A DNA stretch of 64,000 nucleotides, taken from the NCBI GenBank assembly GCA_000818945.1, contig KN805374.1, positions 458,530 through 522,529 of the forward strand. Reading direction: 5' to 3'. Positions 39,701 to 48,556 of the stretch are shown here, piece after piece; the stretch's first letter is position 1; every line of letters begins with the position of its first letter. The stretch is from Schizochytrium sp. CCTCC M209059. Its lineage: Eukaryota; Sar; Bigyra; Thraustochytrida; Thraustochytriidae. The notes beneath the pieces were generated by a model. That model did not search any database and was not told where the DNA came from. It worked only from the letters and a program-made list of their open reading frames with translations. A program made the translations under genes and the position numbers.

Positions 39701-41737
39701 ACGCCCCCCTTGACGCTCAATCTCCTCGAGTGACTTGACAAGCTTTTGCATTTGTAATACAAGCGTGACTCCACCGTTTGAGGCCATGCAGCGTAGTGTG
39801 AGCTGGCGTTCCTTGAGTAATGTACAAACAATAAATTGTAGGGCAGCAACAATGACGAGTAAAACGTCCTCCATGGACGGATCTCCGTTCTCCCCGACGC
39901 TGAGCCGAAGCTCGCTCACGCAGCGCGCCTCGCGCATCCAAGTCATGGCAAATCCGAGAAGTTCACTCCAAGTGACATCTCGGTCGATAAGGTTCATCAC
40001 ATCCTGACGATCTTGTCGGGTCATTAGCCATGCCGAAAGCAGCGAAAAAGTGGTGCGCACCTGGACAAAAATTCGCTGTTGCGTACGATGCAAGCCTTGC
40101 GTACGGTCACTTTCCAGGTGTTTGAGCCGACACAAGGCCCCTGCCACAATCTTTTGCATCTCGATTGTTGTCAAAGACCCGGCAGCACTTCTCCATGCCA
40201 CCAGTGCAGCTGCATCCCCCTGCAGCTTGCCGTGCACACGTACGGCCGCAAAGTTGCCCGCGTGTGGCTGGAAAGAATTGTCGGAACAAGATTTCTCGCT
40301 CGTTGGCGCCTCCTTGAGGGTAGTAAATATGCAAGTCGATGTCCAACACGCGGCCGAAGCAGCAAGAATGTCCACAGCATCACTTAAGAGCAGCGTCTCC
40401 ATGATTCCGAGTCCCTGGGGCGCAAGCGGGCCCGAGAGAGCTCCGCAGACTACAAAAACGCGCGGGAGGAGATCGTGAACACGTTGGAGCGCTTGACCTC
40501 TGCCCTTTGATATCTGGCAAAACTGAACGAGAACGCGCAAACAAGAGACGTACGCACTCGGCTTGGCGTCCGTGCTTTGCAGCACGGCTGCAATGCCTGT
40601 CCAGCCCACGCCATCCACCGCAATCTCGAGTTCCTCGGCGGCAGCGTCGGTTTCCTTGTCCGCCTCGTCAGCGTCTGAAACCTTGTTGCGGCTTCTTCGT
40701 CGCCCAAAGCTCCCGCCTCGGTGCGCACGGTCTTGGCCCGATCGACGAAGAATCAGCGAGCAGCACGCCCCTAGAATCATGCACCCGGCCTCAACAATAA
40801 AGTAGTGCCCGGGATTGGCTTTCATGGCAGCAAGCGATGCCCCAATCGCACCAGCCGAAAGGGCTTCAGGGATTGTGCTCGGCACTTCGCGCATGAGTTG
40901 CCCCAACAACGCGCACAAAATATGCTCCAGCTCTGGCACAGTGGTGTGCTTGTTGATTGCACTCGTGAGGACTGGCACGCAGCCGGTGCTCGCAACAGCT
41001 TTGGGTCCACCCGCGCGGTCGCGCAAGACTACGAGCACGATGCAGGCCGATCGCACAACACCTTGATGCTGGATGAGCGCCTCGAGCGCACTCACTACAT
41101 GTTTTGCACCATCGTAGGCGAGAAAGTGATTTCCGTTGTCCTTGTGAGCGTGGCAAATGGACGCCGCACAATCGAGCGTATATTGCACAAGTACAGGGTC
41201 CTCTGAGTAGTCCTTTTGAAGTGTTCGATGCACGAGATCTAGCATGCCATGCTTGCGCGCTAGATTTTGGTTTGCAGGATGTCTGCAAAGGCTGGATAAA
41301 GCTCCATAGGCTGAGCGAAGAATGTTCAAGAGGGATTCGTGATGCAAGGCGCACTCAATCACAGCGACAGTGATTCCGCTCTCGGCAAAGACACCCTGCG
41401 TGACATCGTCATGATATGCCAAGCTCCACGCGAGATCGCAAGCACCTTGTAGTGTCGATGGATACGCTCTGTACCGGCGAAAGGCGTTCAAGAGCAGAGT
41501 GCAGATACTTTTCAGAATGATGGCCTTGGCTGCTGGTTTACGCGCGAGCACGCAAAGATTCGCAAGACATTCCTGGCAATTCCGCGCGTCATCCTCTGTC
41601 ACGCCATCCGTTCGATTTGCCGCAAGCGTGTGTAGTTTCGTGAGAATGGCGACCGCCTTGTTTCCGTACACATTATTGCTGCTTGTCGCTGTTGCGCCGT
41701 TAGCTCCGCCGCCGCCGCCAGCTGCTCTATAGTTCAT
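36695..41737 (-). CDS. Cytosolic carboxypeptidase (AGTPBP1/CCP1-like, M14D)
   Basis: 1680 residues from ATG at 41737 (MNYRAAGGG), the first ATG in a frame open to a GTG. The N-terminal ~700 residues are helical repeats of armadillo type, as in CCP1/Nna1. An acidic Asp-rich linker follows, then the CCP-specific N domain (YDLVIRSDLHTRSHHQWFYF; YSMKEA; SYCYPYTYS-like MCYPYTYSHLQEFLD). The M14 zinc carboxypeptidase domain contains ARVHPGEVVASYMIEG (H-x-x-E zinc ligands), FKIVPMLNPDGVYHGNSR, CDLNRAW, YVDFHGHSRKKNIFLYG (third ligand His) and the catalytic Glu in TLEASFCGG. All expected residues are present. CCP1 enzymes trim poly-glutamate and C-terminal residues from tubulin and other proteins. 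The Ser-rich C-terminal tail is low complexity. Confidence 0.9.
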   Translation of the reverse strand: MNYRAAGGGGGANGATATSSNNVYGNKAVAILTKLHTLAANRTDGVTEDDARNCQECLANLCVLARKPAAKAIILKSICTLLLNAFRRYRAYPSTLQGACDLAWSLAYHDDVTQGVFAESGITVAVIECALHHESLLNILRSAYGALSSLCRHPANQNLARKHGMLDLVHRTLQKDYSEDPVLVQYTLDCAASICHAHKDNGNHFLAYDGAKHVVSALEALIQHQGVVRSACIVLVVLRDRAGGPKAVASTGCVPVLTSAINKHTTVPELEHILCALLGQLMREVPSTIPEALSAGAIGASLAAMKANPGHYFIVEAGCMILGACCSLILRRSGQDRAHRGGSFGRRRSRNKVSDADEADKETDAAAEELEIAVDGVGWTGIAAVLQSTDAKPSAYVSCLRVLVQFCQISKGRGQALQRVHDLLPRVFVVCGALSGPLAPQGLGIMETLLLSDAVDILAASAACWTSTCIFTTLKEAPTSEKSCSDNSFQPHAGNFAAVRVHGKLQGDAAALVAWRSAAGSLTTIEMQKIVAGALCRLKHLESDRTQGLHRTQQRIFVQVRTTFSLLSAWLMTRQDRQDVMNLIDRDVTWSELLGFAMTWMREARCVSELRLSVGENGDPSMEDVLLVIVAALQFIVCTLLKERQLTLRCMASNGGVTLVLQMQKLVKSLEEIERQGGRLVRLQCMALDATAAILRLIGSGTTPNANSFPEQADLLQHFNDAAAIEARDRRSLEIRAQEGKTELAEDEDANDRAGVSAPEYDTDEADHLEKGSNNRRSVTGSEQEENKKSRAALDRDDGADDGDDGSDADEGDANDDSDADDSDADEGVSGEVVTRLEASESAGADMLAGKAASQMDNKASKAGAEQRLRASGFRLEAFVPGQESERAPANFVAVLPKLVHDLTDDDLEPCIPIGQRLNPTAAQTLSKLGEYQSRKLVYDWRQSLGEGDGRARSSVPMAVPYSVGMEEALQTNEPSILDPSGPSLSRTSSSGLHDHFLRFESRFEGGNLLQANRVGPREYDLVIRSDLHTRSHHQWFYFAVSNTHAADASGSVQYKFNIVNMTKPSSMFGEGMQPVMYSMKEAKEGQGKGWRRAGKNIAYFANSYATPPSLQKKSTSANYYTLTFTLTFPHPDDVYYVAMCYPYTYSHLQEFLDTLCVSGKKDKKSPIFRRGVLCTTLGGLPCDELTITDFTAPPAEIAARPAVVLTARVHPGEVVASYMIEGTIRFLLGTSALACALRRLYYFKIVPMLNPDGVYHGNSRTSLSGCDLNRAWIAPNPNVFPTIYHTKQLIRRLIAQRKVSLYVDFHGHSRKKNIFLYGVEYKKASARSRDEIAHDMSNPVRALPKFMSESEYSSDIFSLPDCSYTVSKSHAQAARVVVARELGVRASFTLEASFCGGASGTLDARLDEQHFNPEHYRRIGLGLSDALLRMNHPKVHAALRQLCGSAPIAFTSAPPTLLEELLERTLGKARSAVPGTGASFEYSGAGAHAEAVSGGSRKGRLDERSPTAGSKSSGTSVGGVPHFMLGRSRSFARGKAADVAQGAQAGPRPDTSFRWPGPDVTTASDPMAAMRDILQPRASSSAVTVVAKGKRKKSKPRAKASSSLTTSNSSSSSSSSPSSTPTSSCSNAARRGRSSGTRHRVSKQSSSRSLRATITASGTSSSLSLLPAVQKSSPSARGR

Positions 41738-42934
41738 GGCGCCAGACACGGCCCGACGTTTGGGCCGTGTCCTCTGGCGTGCGGGCAAAGCTTGCCCGCG
41801 ATCCTCCGCCTGCTTGACGCCTGCTCCCGCGGGCAGGCTGGGCCCGCGTCGAGGTCCTTCGCGCACGAGTTTGGTCTCAAAGTCCGCTCAGCTAGCTAGC
41901 TATAGCTATACGTACTTGAGTAAGGTGACCATGCAAAAGCAAACTAGGAAAAAGGGAGAAAAAAAAATCCGTTGGCGGCTCAAGGCCACGGATGGCAGGC
42001 ACTCTGGTACCTCGGCACTTGGGTCCTCCGGCAACGATGAGTCTGATGTGAAGACAAGGTGAAGATCGCAAATATTTTCTTGGATCACAGGCCATGATGT
42101 TGATTTGTTGGACGATGAAATGGTCCCTCGGAGTTTCTTTTCCTATAACAAGGTGGTGCGCGCAAAGCGTTCAGAAATGAGATGGCCCAACCTTAATTCT
42201 AATTTACTGTTAGTCGAGTGCAAAATTCGACGTTGACGAGGTACAAAAGGGTCCATATTGAGTGCCGCTTGGTCATTTCTTTAGATTGTCGTCTACGAGA
42301 TCGAGTTTTCTGAAGATATGCCATTGTCCATTGTTCTCCTCGCCTCTAACCTACTCCTTCCTTTTCCCCTAAACACACACGAGAAGCATCTTCCTCGCGC
42401 GATGCGCGAAAGACCGATTAACATCTCCTCCCTTTTCCATGGACTTCGTCCTGGAATGCCCGTGCAGCAGCCGCAGCAAACAAACAAGCGAGGCCAAGCA
42501 AGGCCTCGCCTCGTTGTTGTCCTCATTCATGCAATAACAAATGAATGGGCCTACTATATAGAGCCGTTCAGCGGGACGCGTCCCAAGTGTCGCAACCGTT
42601 GTGAGCGTGGCGAGACGACGACGGCGGCCAAGCTGGGCTGAGCTGGGCTCTCTCTTACTGTCTACCAGCTACAGCCAGAGAGGCGGAGGCCTGGACAAGA
42701 CCATCCTTGCGCTGCAGAATGGCAGAAGGTCCGAGACGCTGCTGACTGACCACGACTTCGGCAGAAGCAGAACGCAAGTCCGCGTGGTGTGAAGCGGGGC
42801 AAGGCGAGGGTCGCGTGCGACTCCAGAGATCACGTTTCACGAGCGCAAGTCGGGTTGACCTGGTGAACCAAGTCCATTGGCAAGCGAGAGTTAAAGCAGC
42901 ATAACAGCGGCAGCGGCCAGACCAGGACAAAAGA
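41738..42934. other. Head-to-head intergenic region
   Basis: 1197 bp between the divergent CCP and PA-domain genes. A CTAG/AGCT-rich palindromic patch is at 41890-41915. The 42080-42330 part is AT-richer. No gene or clear promoter motif seen. Confidence 0.4.
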
Positions 42935-44344
42935 ATGCCCGCGCCAAAGTCGCGATGCGCGCCAAAGGCTCTTTTCATTGTGGCGTGCCTAGGGCTGCTG
43001 GTAGCGACGTGTTGCGCGGCCATCGTCAAGAAACCGCGCACGCCCGAGGGGAAATGCGCAGCACCGGACGGGAAACCGAGTCGGTGGGGCCATCTTTACG
43101 TTGAAAATGGGCTCGAGCGCCTCGAGTTCTTTACGGCCGACTTTAGCACCAAATTCCCATGCGCGCCTCTTGCCTTCGCAGAAGCAAACCCTGTAGAGGC
43201 CTGCTCTCCCTTGGGGGGGAACGTTCGCGGCAAGGCTGTCCTCGTCAAACGCGGAACGTGTAGCTTTCAGCAAAAGGCGGAGCATGTCGCTCGTGCTGGA
43301 GCGCTCGCCATGATCGTTGAAAATACCGCCAAGGATGGCCTCTTCCTCATGCCTGCTGGATTGCCTAGGGATCCGAACGCGGTCAAATCCACGGACCCGA
43401 AGCAAGAGGATACGGAGGAGAAACAGCGCGAACCCGAGTATTTTCGTGACATTTCAAGCGTGTTGATTCGTCCGCGGTCAGCCAAGCTGCTCCGTTTGCA
43501 CTTCGATCGCCACCCCGAAAGCAAGGTCATCATCGAGGGTGAGTTTTCGAGGCGTCCTGATGACGCCATGCATGCCACGCTCGAGTCTTGTGGCGAATGC
43601 CAGCGCGGCATCACGGGTCTGTCTCCCGAGGAGGAAAATGTACAGCGTGAGAAGTACTTGCACGGTGGACGAAGCGGGGTCATCACGCTGCGTGGGACCG
43701 CCAACGAGGAAGTGTATTCGTTTGATTTCTTCGCGTCGCTCATGGGCGCGTCCATGCCACCCCCTCGCGCCGAAGGGTACCCCATTATCGTCCCAGCTTC
43801 TGGGAATGAAATGGCATGCGAACCGTTCGAGTCCGACGAAGTCCCGCATGGAGCAGTCTTGCTTGTTCAAAGGGGACTATGTCCTTTTGTTGACAAACTC
43901 GAGAATGCGCTGCACGCAGGAGCGAGTGCCGTAATCATAGTCAACAGCGAAGGCGAGATCTCTTTGCCAGGCGTCGCTGAGAGCCAGATGATTCCGGACG
44001 AATCTGGTTTTCGTAGTGGATCCCTTATGGGGTCTGCCATCACTTTTCAGCACGCCGGCATGCACGCGATGCACCTCCTTCAACAACAAGAGGGAGAAGG
44101 CACTCTCCGCGCGCACTTCCAATACACAGACATTGACATTTTGGCAGTCAAGCTTCTGGCCGAAAACGCTGAGGAAGCCGAACGCCACGCGGAGATGCTC
44201 AGTTTCCCGCAGCATCATCCGGGCGAGTTTGGCCATCTCATTCACCAGCTCAATCTTCAACATCGAGAGGCTGCGCAGGACATTCTGTTCCCTCTCTTTT
44301 CTGCAATGGGTAGTAAATTCGTTGAAACGCAGAAAGAAAAGTAA
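42935..44344 (+). CDS. Secretory protein with two protease-associated (PA) domains
   Basis: 469 residues, single exon. A classic signal peptide (ALFIVACLGLLVATCCAA) ends near residue 29. PA domain 1 spans about residues 60-200 (GKAVLVKRGTCSFQQKAEHV, AGALAMIVENT). PA domain 2 spans about residues 265-405 (GAVLLVQRGLCPFVDKLENA, AGASAVIIVNSEG). R-G-x-C-x-F with a downstream A-G-A is the PA hallmark in both. A His-rich helical tail ends in ETQKEK, with no transmembrane segment and no exact KDEL-type signal. PA domains occur in vacuolar sorting receptors, proteases and ER quality-control proteins, as lids or protein-binding modules. No catalytic domain is present here, so a lumenal binding or sorting role is possible but unproven. 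Confidence 0.8.
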   Translation: MPAPKSRCAPKALFIVACLGLLVATCCAAIVKKPRTPEGKCAAPDGKPSRWGHLYVENGLERLEFFTADFSTKFPCAPLAFAEANPVEACSPLGGNVRGKAVLVKRGTCSFQQKAEHVARAGALAMIVENTAKDGLFLMPAGLPRDPNAVKSTDPKQEDTEEKQREPEYFRDISSVLIRPRSAKLLRLHFDRHPESKVIIEGEFSRRPDDAMHATLESCGECQRGITGLSPEEENVQREKYLHGGRSGVITLRGTANEEVYSFDFFASLMGASMPPPRAEGYPIIVPASGNEMACEPFESDEVPHGAVLLVQRGLCPFVDKLENALHAGASAVIIVNSEGEISLPGVAESQMIPDESGFRSGSLMGSAITFQHAGMHAMHLLQQQEGEGTLRAHFQYTDIDILAVKLLAENAEEAERHAEMLSFPQHHPGEFGHLIHQLNLQHREAAQDILFPLFSAMGSKFVETQKEK

Positions 44345-44768
44345 AAAGAAAGATTAATCCTCCTTCTCAGGTTTGAGAAAATTGTGCTGCAGCGGTTGTT
44401 TTTGACAGCACGCCAGGTCAAACCTTTTTTCGTCCAGCAAATGACTATAGATCCAAAGTCTTCAACTTCTTTCCTCACTTTCCCCCCAGAAACCCACTTT
44501 TGTCTTCTTGAGAACATTATCAATGACGCTTCAAAAGGCCAAGGCTGGACAGAAAGGCAGCACAACAGATAATTAGTATTTTTGGACCGAGGAAACGTAG
44601 TAAACTTAGTGCCGGGCCAACTCTTGGCACGAATTTTTCTTTCTCCTCCCCCCCCCCCAATCAATCAGTAGATCAACGGGTGGATGGATGAATGTGCGGA
44701 AATTCGCCGCGGCGCCGGCGCATCGCATCGTGTCGCGTGGATGATATTTGCACAGAGTCGAGACTCGT
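44345..44768. other. Tail-to-tail intergenic region
   Basis: 424 bp shared by the 3' ends of the PA-domain and GGNBP2-like genes. A C10 homopolymer lies near 44649-44658, followed by CAATCAATCAGT. No gene. Confidence 0.4.
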
Positions 44769-47120
44769 TCAGTGAGCCGTCTTGCTGGAGAGATTGTAAA
44801 ACTTTTGGCGCAGATTCTCACGAAACTCTGCACGAGATGAAGTTCCCATCATGCGCTGAAGCTGCATCTGGGCCTCGCGAATCTCGTCTTCGGTGAGCCC
44901 TTCGCCCTCTCCATTCGCAGGAGCATCGGGCTCGGCGCCATTCAGCTCAGAGAAACCCTCGCTCGAGGGCGAGCCGTCTGCAAGTGACGAGAAAAGAGAC
45001 GGCGAGCTCGCGCTAGGAGTGGGCGCAGCGCCGAGTTGTTCCAAAAGACGGGCCTCGCAGGCTTGATCCCAGTTGTTTGAGGAAGGTCCGGACCCTGTAG
45101 GGCTTGCCCATTTCGGCGTTGTATGCTTGAGCGCGGCGGCAGCTTGTCGCACGGCATCCTGGCTTTCCTGTTCCGCGTCTGGACTCGCTTTTGCATCATC
45201 ATCTTCATGCTTCTTTTGCTGAAGCTTCTTCTTCTCTTTTTCCTTCTCTTTCTCTCGTTCAAGTTCTTGAATCTTTTCTTTACCCTTTTCCTTGTCTGCT
45301 TCTTCTTCTTGTTGTTGCTGCTGCTGCTGCTGCTGCTTCTTCTTTTTGTTGGTCTTTTTCTTCCGTTTCTTCTTCTCCTTGCTTTCCTTGCTATCCGTGC
45401 TGTCAAGAAGCATGAAGAGAGATTCCTCGCTCTGGACTTGCAAGGCAGATTGCAAATTCGTCCGCATGCACGAGAACGCAATCCACGTCAAAAGCTCGCA
45501 TGTGCGAGCAAGACACAGCTGGTCAATCCAGGTATCCCGGATGCGATCGAGAAGAACTTTGCCAATGCAATGCAAAAGTTCCATCTGGCCGTCCTTGAGG
45601 GTCGGGGCATGACGATCACTCGATCCACCACTCTGACGATTAAGTTCGTCGCGCGCGTCAGCTTCTTCCGCGCGTTGAATGAGCACAATCACATCATCGA
45701 GATTCACCAACAGATGCGACCCACTCATTCCTGGAGCAAATTCATCATCTCCATCTTCTCCGTCGACATCGTTGTCGATGTCGTCTTCGTCATATAGATC
45801 ATCAGGAAGGAGAAGGAGGTCCGAATCGTCGTACTCGTCGTCCTCCTCAGAGTCGACATCGGCGTCCTCTCGATCGCGTGCACGAGCGCAGTCCCAGCAG
45901 TCACAGCTGTGCTCGCTCAAACTTCGATTCTCGCCCACCCTCGCTCCACCGCCGGCAGAAGCGCGACTCACAGCACCATCGAGGCCAGTTCGTTTCAAAA
46001 GCGTTGCCGCATCCACCTTGCCCTCGCGCTGTGCCTTGCTCTGCGAGAAAATCTCCTCTTGCGGTGACGGTTTCTCTAACTCTGGTGCGTCCCCATGTTT
46101 GTGCTCGTCGCTTTCTTGAAGGGTGAGTGAGCGCGGCGATATTGTTTTCACCTTGTACTCGTCCAGATCAATGGGGTAATCGGTCTCGTCAACGTCGTCA
46201 AGCTCGCCCAAGTTGGCGTCCTCGTCGCTTTCGTGCCCGTGAGATTTGTGTCCAGATGCACCTGCATCTCTGCAGGATTTATCGGTCGAATCAGCATGTG
46301 CATTCTTGCGATTTTTGCGTCGTTCTTGTCGATGCTGGCGTCGTCGTCGTCGTCGTTCGCGACGTGAGCCAGCCTCTCGCGCCATGCTGACGGTCCAAAA
46401 CGTGTCATCGGGACCACCGAGTAAAAAGGGTCGAAAATATTCGGGAGCGTACTCGTCATCTTCATTGTCCTCGAGGTCATACGGATGCATGAAACCAACC
46501 AAGAGATCGAGAGCCTTGAGGACGTTGCCTCTGCAGTCGCGACAGAAATATAGCTGTTTGAGATGCTCTGTGAGCTGGTCACTCATTTCGTGCACGTCGA
46601 GTCTGGCGATGTTCTCTTGCACTTCATCTGGAATTTCATCCCAAAAAGGGATCCACGGCTCGTCCATGCGTGGGTTTGCCGCGTGCAGTGGGCACCGTTG
46701 TCGTTTGCTGCCCTTGCGATTGCTAAAGTACGCTTGGCTGTTGAAGGCTGCAAAAACCTTGCCAATATCGTCGTTGCTCTGAAAGCGAGGGCTGAGACAA
46801 ACTGTGTCATCCGAGTAGTCTTCAAAAATGGCGCCCATGAGCCCTGTGAGACACGACCCTTTGCTCTCGAGGCTTTGCCGAAGCTGCCGGACACAGCCAG
46901 AGCATCCAATATCCTGATTGTACTTTGTGATCAACTCGAGCATATCGCTCTTTTTGCACTTCATGCACTTGCTTGCCGTCTCCTTTGGCACCTGCTCGAG
47001 GCCGCGCACGATCTCTGCATCTGCGGGCACCTGGTTGCTCTTGAGCACGAAGTCAACCACCTGAGTCTCCTCGTGGTGGAGGAACCACGCCCTTCGCTTG
47101 CCTCGCTGCAAAGCCGCCAT
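44769..47120 (-). CDS. GGNBP2-like protein (gametogenetin-binding protein 2 family)
   Basis: 783 residues from ATG at 47120 (MAALQRGKRRAWF). The frame is open upstream to a GTG, but that extension (VRTCVRACVRA) is the translation of an ACGC repeat, so I exclude it. The N-terminal ~230 residues match the GGNBP2/ZNF403 core: CMKCKKSDMLELI, IGCSGCVRQLRQSLE, GSKRQRCPLH, and LKQLYFCRDCRGNVLKALDLLVG, a set of paired cysteines likely to bind zinc. The rest is acidic and Ser-rich, with a second Cys/His pair (HSCDCWDCAR). A Lys/Glu coiled coil with a poly-Gln run (KKKKQQQQQ) and a C-terminal helix (MQLQRMMGTSSRAEFRENLR) follow. In animals GGNBP2 is a nuclear/cytoplasmic tumour suppressor and fertility factor with unclear chemistry. 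Confidence 0.78.
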   Translation of the reverse strand: MAALQRGKRRAWFLHHEETQVVDFVLKSNQVPADAEIVRGLEQVPKETASKCMKCKKSDMLELITKYNQDIGCSGCVRQLRQSLESKGSCLTGLMGAIFEDYSDDTVCLSPRFQSNDDIGKVFAAFNSQAYFSNRKGSKRQRCPLHAANPRMDEPWIPFWDEIPDEVQENIARLDVHEMSDQLTEHLKQLYFCRDCRGNVLKALDLLVGFMHPYDLEDNEDDEYAPEYFRPFLLGGPDDTFWTVSMAREAGSRRERRRRRRQHRQERRKNRKNAHADSTDKSCRDAGASGHKSHGHESDEDANLGELDDVDETDYPIDLDEYKVKTISPRSLTLQESDEHKHGDAPELEKPSPQEEIFSQSKAQREGKVDAATLLKRTGLDGAVSRASAGGGARVGENRSLSEHSCDCWDCARARDREDADVDSEEDDEYDDSDLLLLPDDLYDEDDIDNDVDGEDGDDEFAPGMSGSHLLVNLDDVIVLIQRAEEADARDELNRQSGGSSDRHAPTLKDGQMELLHCIGKVLLDRIRDTWIDQLCLARTCELLTWIAFSCMRTNLQSALQVQSEESLFMLLDSTDSKESKEKKKRKKKTNKKKKQQQQQQQQQEEEADKEKGKEKIQELEREKEKEKEKKKLQQKKHEDDDAKASPDAEQESQDAVRQAAAALKHTTPKWASPTGSGPSSNNWDQACEARLLEQLGAAPTPSASSPSLFSSLADGSPSSEGFSELNGAEPDAPANGEGEGLTEDEIREAQMQLQRMMGTSSRAEFRENLRQKFYNLSSKTAH

Positions 47121-48556
47121 TTTACCCGAGCAGCCTTGGGTCGGAGTCTCTGCCTCTCGCGTCTGCTCCCGCACGCGCGCCAATGCACGCACGCACGCAC
47201 GCACGCACGTACGCACGTACGCACGCGGGTTGTCGCCGCTGGGCTCCTGCCTCGGGATGATCAGCCGTTCCACCTTGTCTGCGCCGACGGCCCACCGCGA
47301 GACGAGCAGGGGCGCGGCGTCGCGAGCGAGCGCGCGCGCGTTCCGTGTCTGGCCCCCGATCCCGGGAGCCTTTGCAGCCCTCGCAGCGTCGGGAGCTCCG
47401 TCCGCGCGCGCCGGCGCCGCGAGCTCCGTTTCCTCCGCGTGTTCGTGGTCTGCGTGGGCTCGCTATAGCCGACTTGCGGACATAATGTTCACTTGGCACG
47501 GCTCGATGCGCACTTGGGTGAAGCTATACTGCACTTGCGGTGGTTGACGCGCTGCCCGAGCTAGAAACTCCGGCATCTCGAGATGCATTTATTGGGGATT
47601 CACTGTCAACAGAAGATCGATTGCCTGCGTCGCAAACCAGAGTCTGCTGCTGCCGGCTGGGTGCCGATCTTTCTGAGATTCTCATTGAGTTCTGTCTGTG
47701 TGTCTGTGGCTGTGTGTCTCTGTCTCCTGTTGCCACGCGCACGTGGAGGATACGAGGAGAAGGGGAACGAAGAAGATTCTTAGGTTTTTTAGCATTTCGG
47801 AGGAAGTTGATGCCGCACGAGTGGTGATTGAAGGACCTAAACATTTAAATCTTGGCCGGTCTTCGCGTGATCGTCGGCGGATGCCGTTAATGGATGATTC
47901 CTAAACAGACTCACGGCCCACGGAGCGTACTTCCAAGTACTGAAGCTTCCCAGGGATTTATCTATCTATGCCCATCATGCCAAATTGCGCTCGTTTCTAA
48001 ACTAATCAAGGAAGAGACGAGCGGGAGAAAAGTCCTTTGGTTACCCATGACAAAAACAACAGACTTATTCAAACAAAAAGAAAATAGCAGCAGCGGCAGA
48101 CAGTGAACATGAAAATACCGAGCTTGTGCGGTCGAAAGTATTCGTGCATTGACTTTGCCGACGTTCCAATCGTATTTTTTTTTAATTCCAACGTCCATGC
48201 TACGCGAGACCTTCCCGGCGAGGCGAAGCTCTGATCATCTCGCTCGCGGAGGCTTCAGATTCTTGCGACCTCGCTAATGTGAGTCCAATCACATAATTCC
48301 CGTCACACACACACCCATGTTGCCGTTGAGAACAACAAATCCCACCGACCGTGATCGCCGGGCTTGCCCACTCATGCAACAACAAAAGCAACCAAGAACA
48401 ACAATAACAACTTTCCGTCGACGCACTTGCTGACTGTCTTTCCCTTGCCAGAGGTTAAGCGTGGCAAAATTGGGGCTTGACGGGACGACACGCGCGAGTG
48501 TAGACCGCTCTGGGCGGAGTCGCGGTCGGACGCCCGTGGGCCCGCCGGACGTCACG
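47121..48556. promoter_or_regulatory. Head-to-head region with ACGC repeat and a probable 5' UTR intron
   Basis: An ACGC repeat at about 47185-47226 sits 65 bp upstream of the GGNBP2-like start. For the WD40 gene, a GTGAGT donor at 48279 and a strong pyrimidine-rich acceptor (TCTTTCCCTTGCCAG ending 48451) define a likely 173-nt leader intron. The leader exon holds a 26-codon upstream ORF (ATG 48197, TAA 48275-48277) ending one base before the donor. No other gene seen. Confidence 0.55.

Noticed and set aside
47121..47273. N-terminal extension of the GGNBP2-like frame to a GTG
   Set aside because: The extension encodes the ACGC repeat (VRACVRA) and has no ATG; the conserved core starts after the ATG at 47120.
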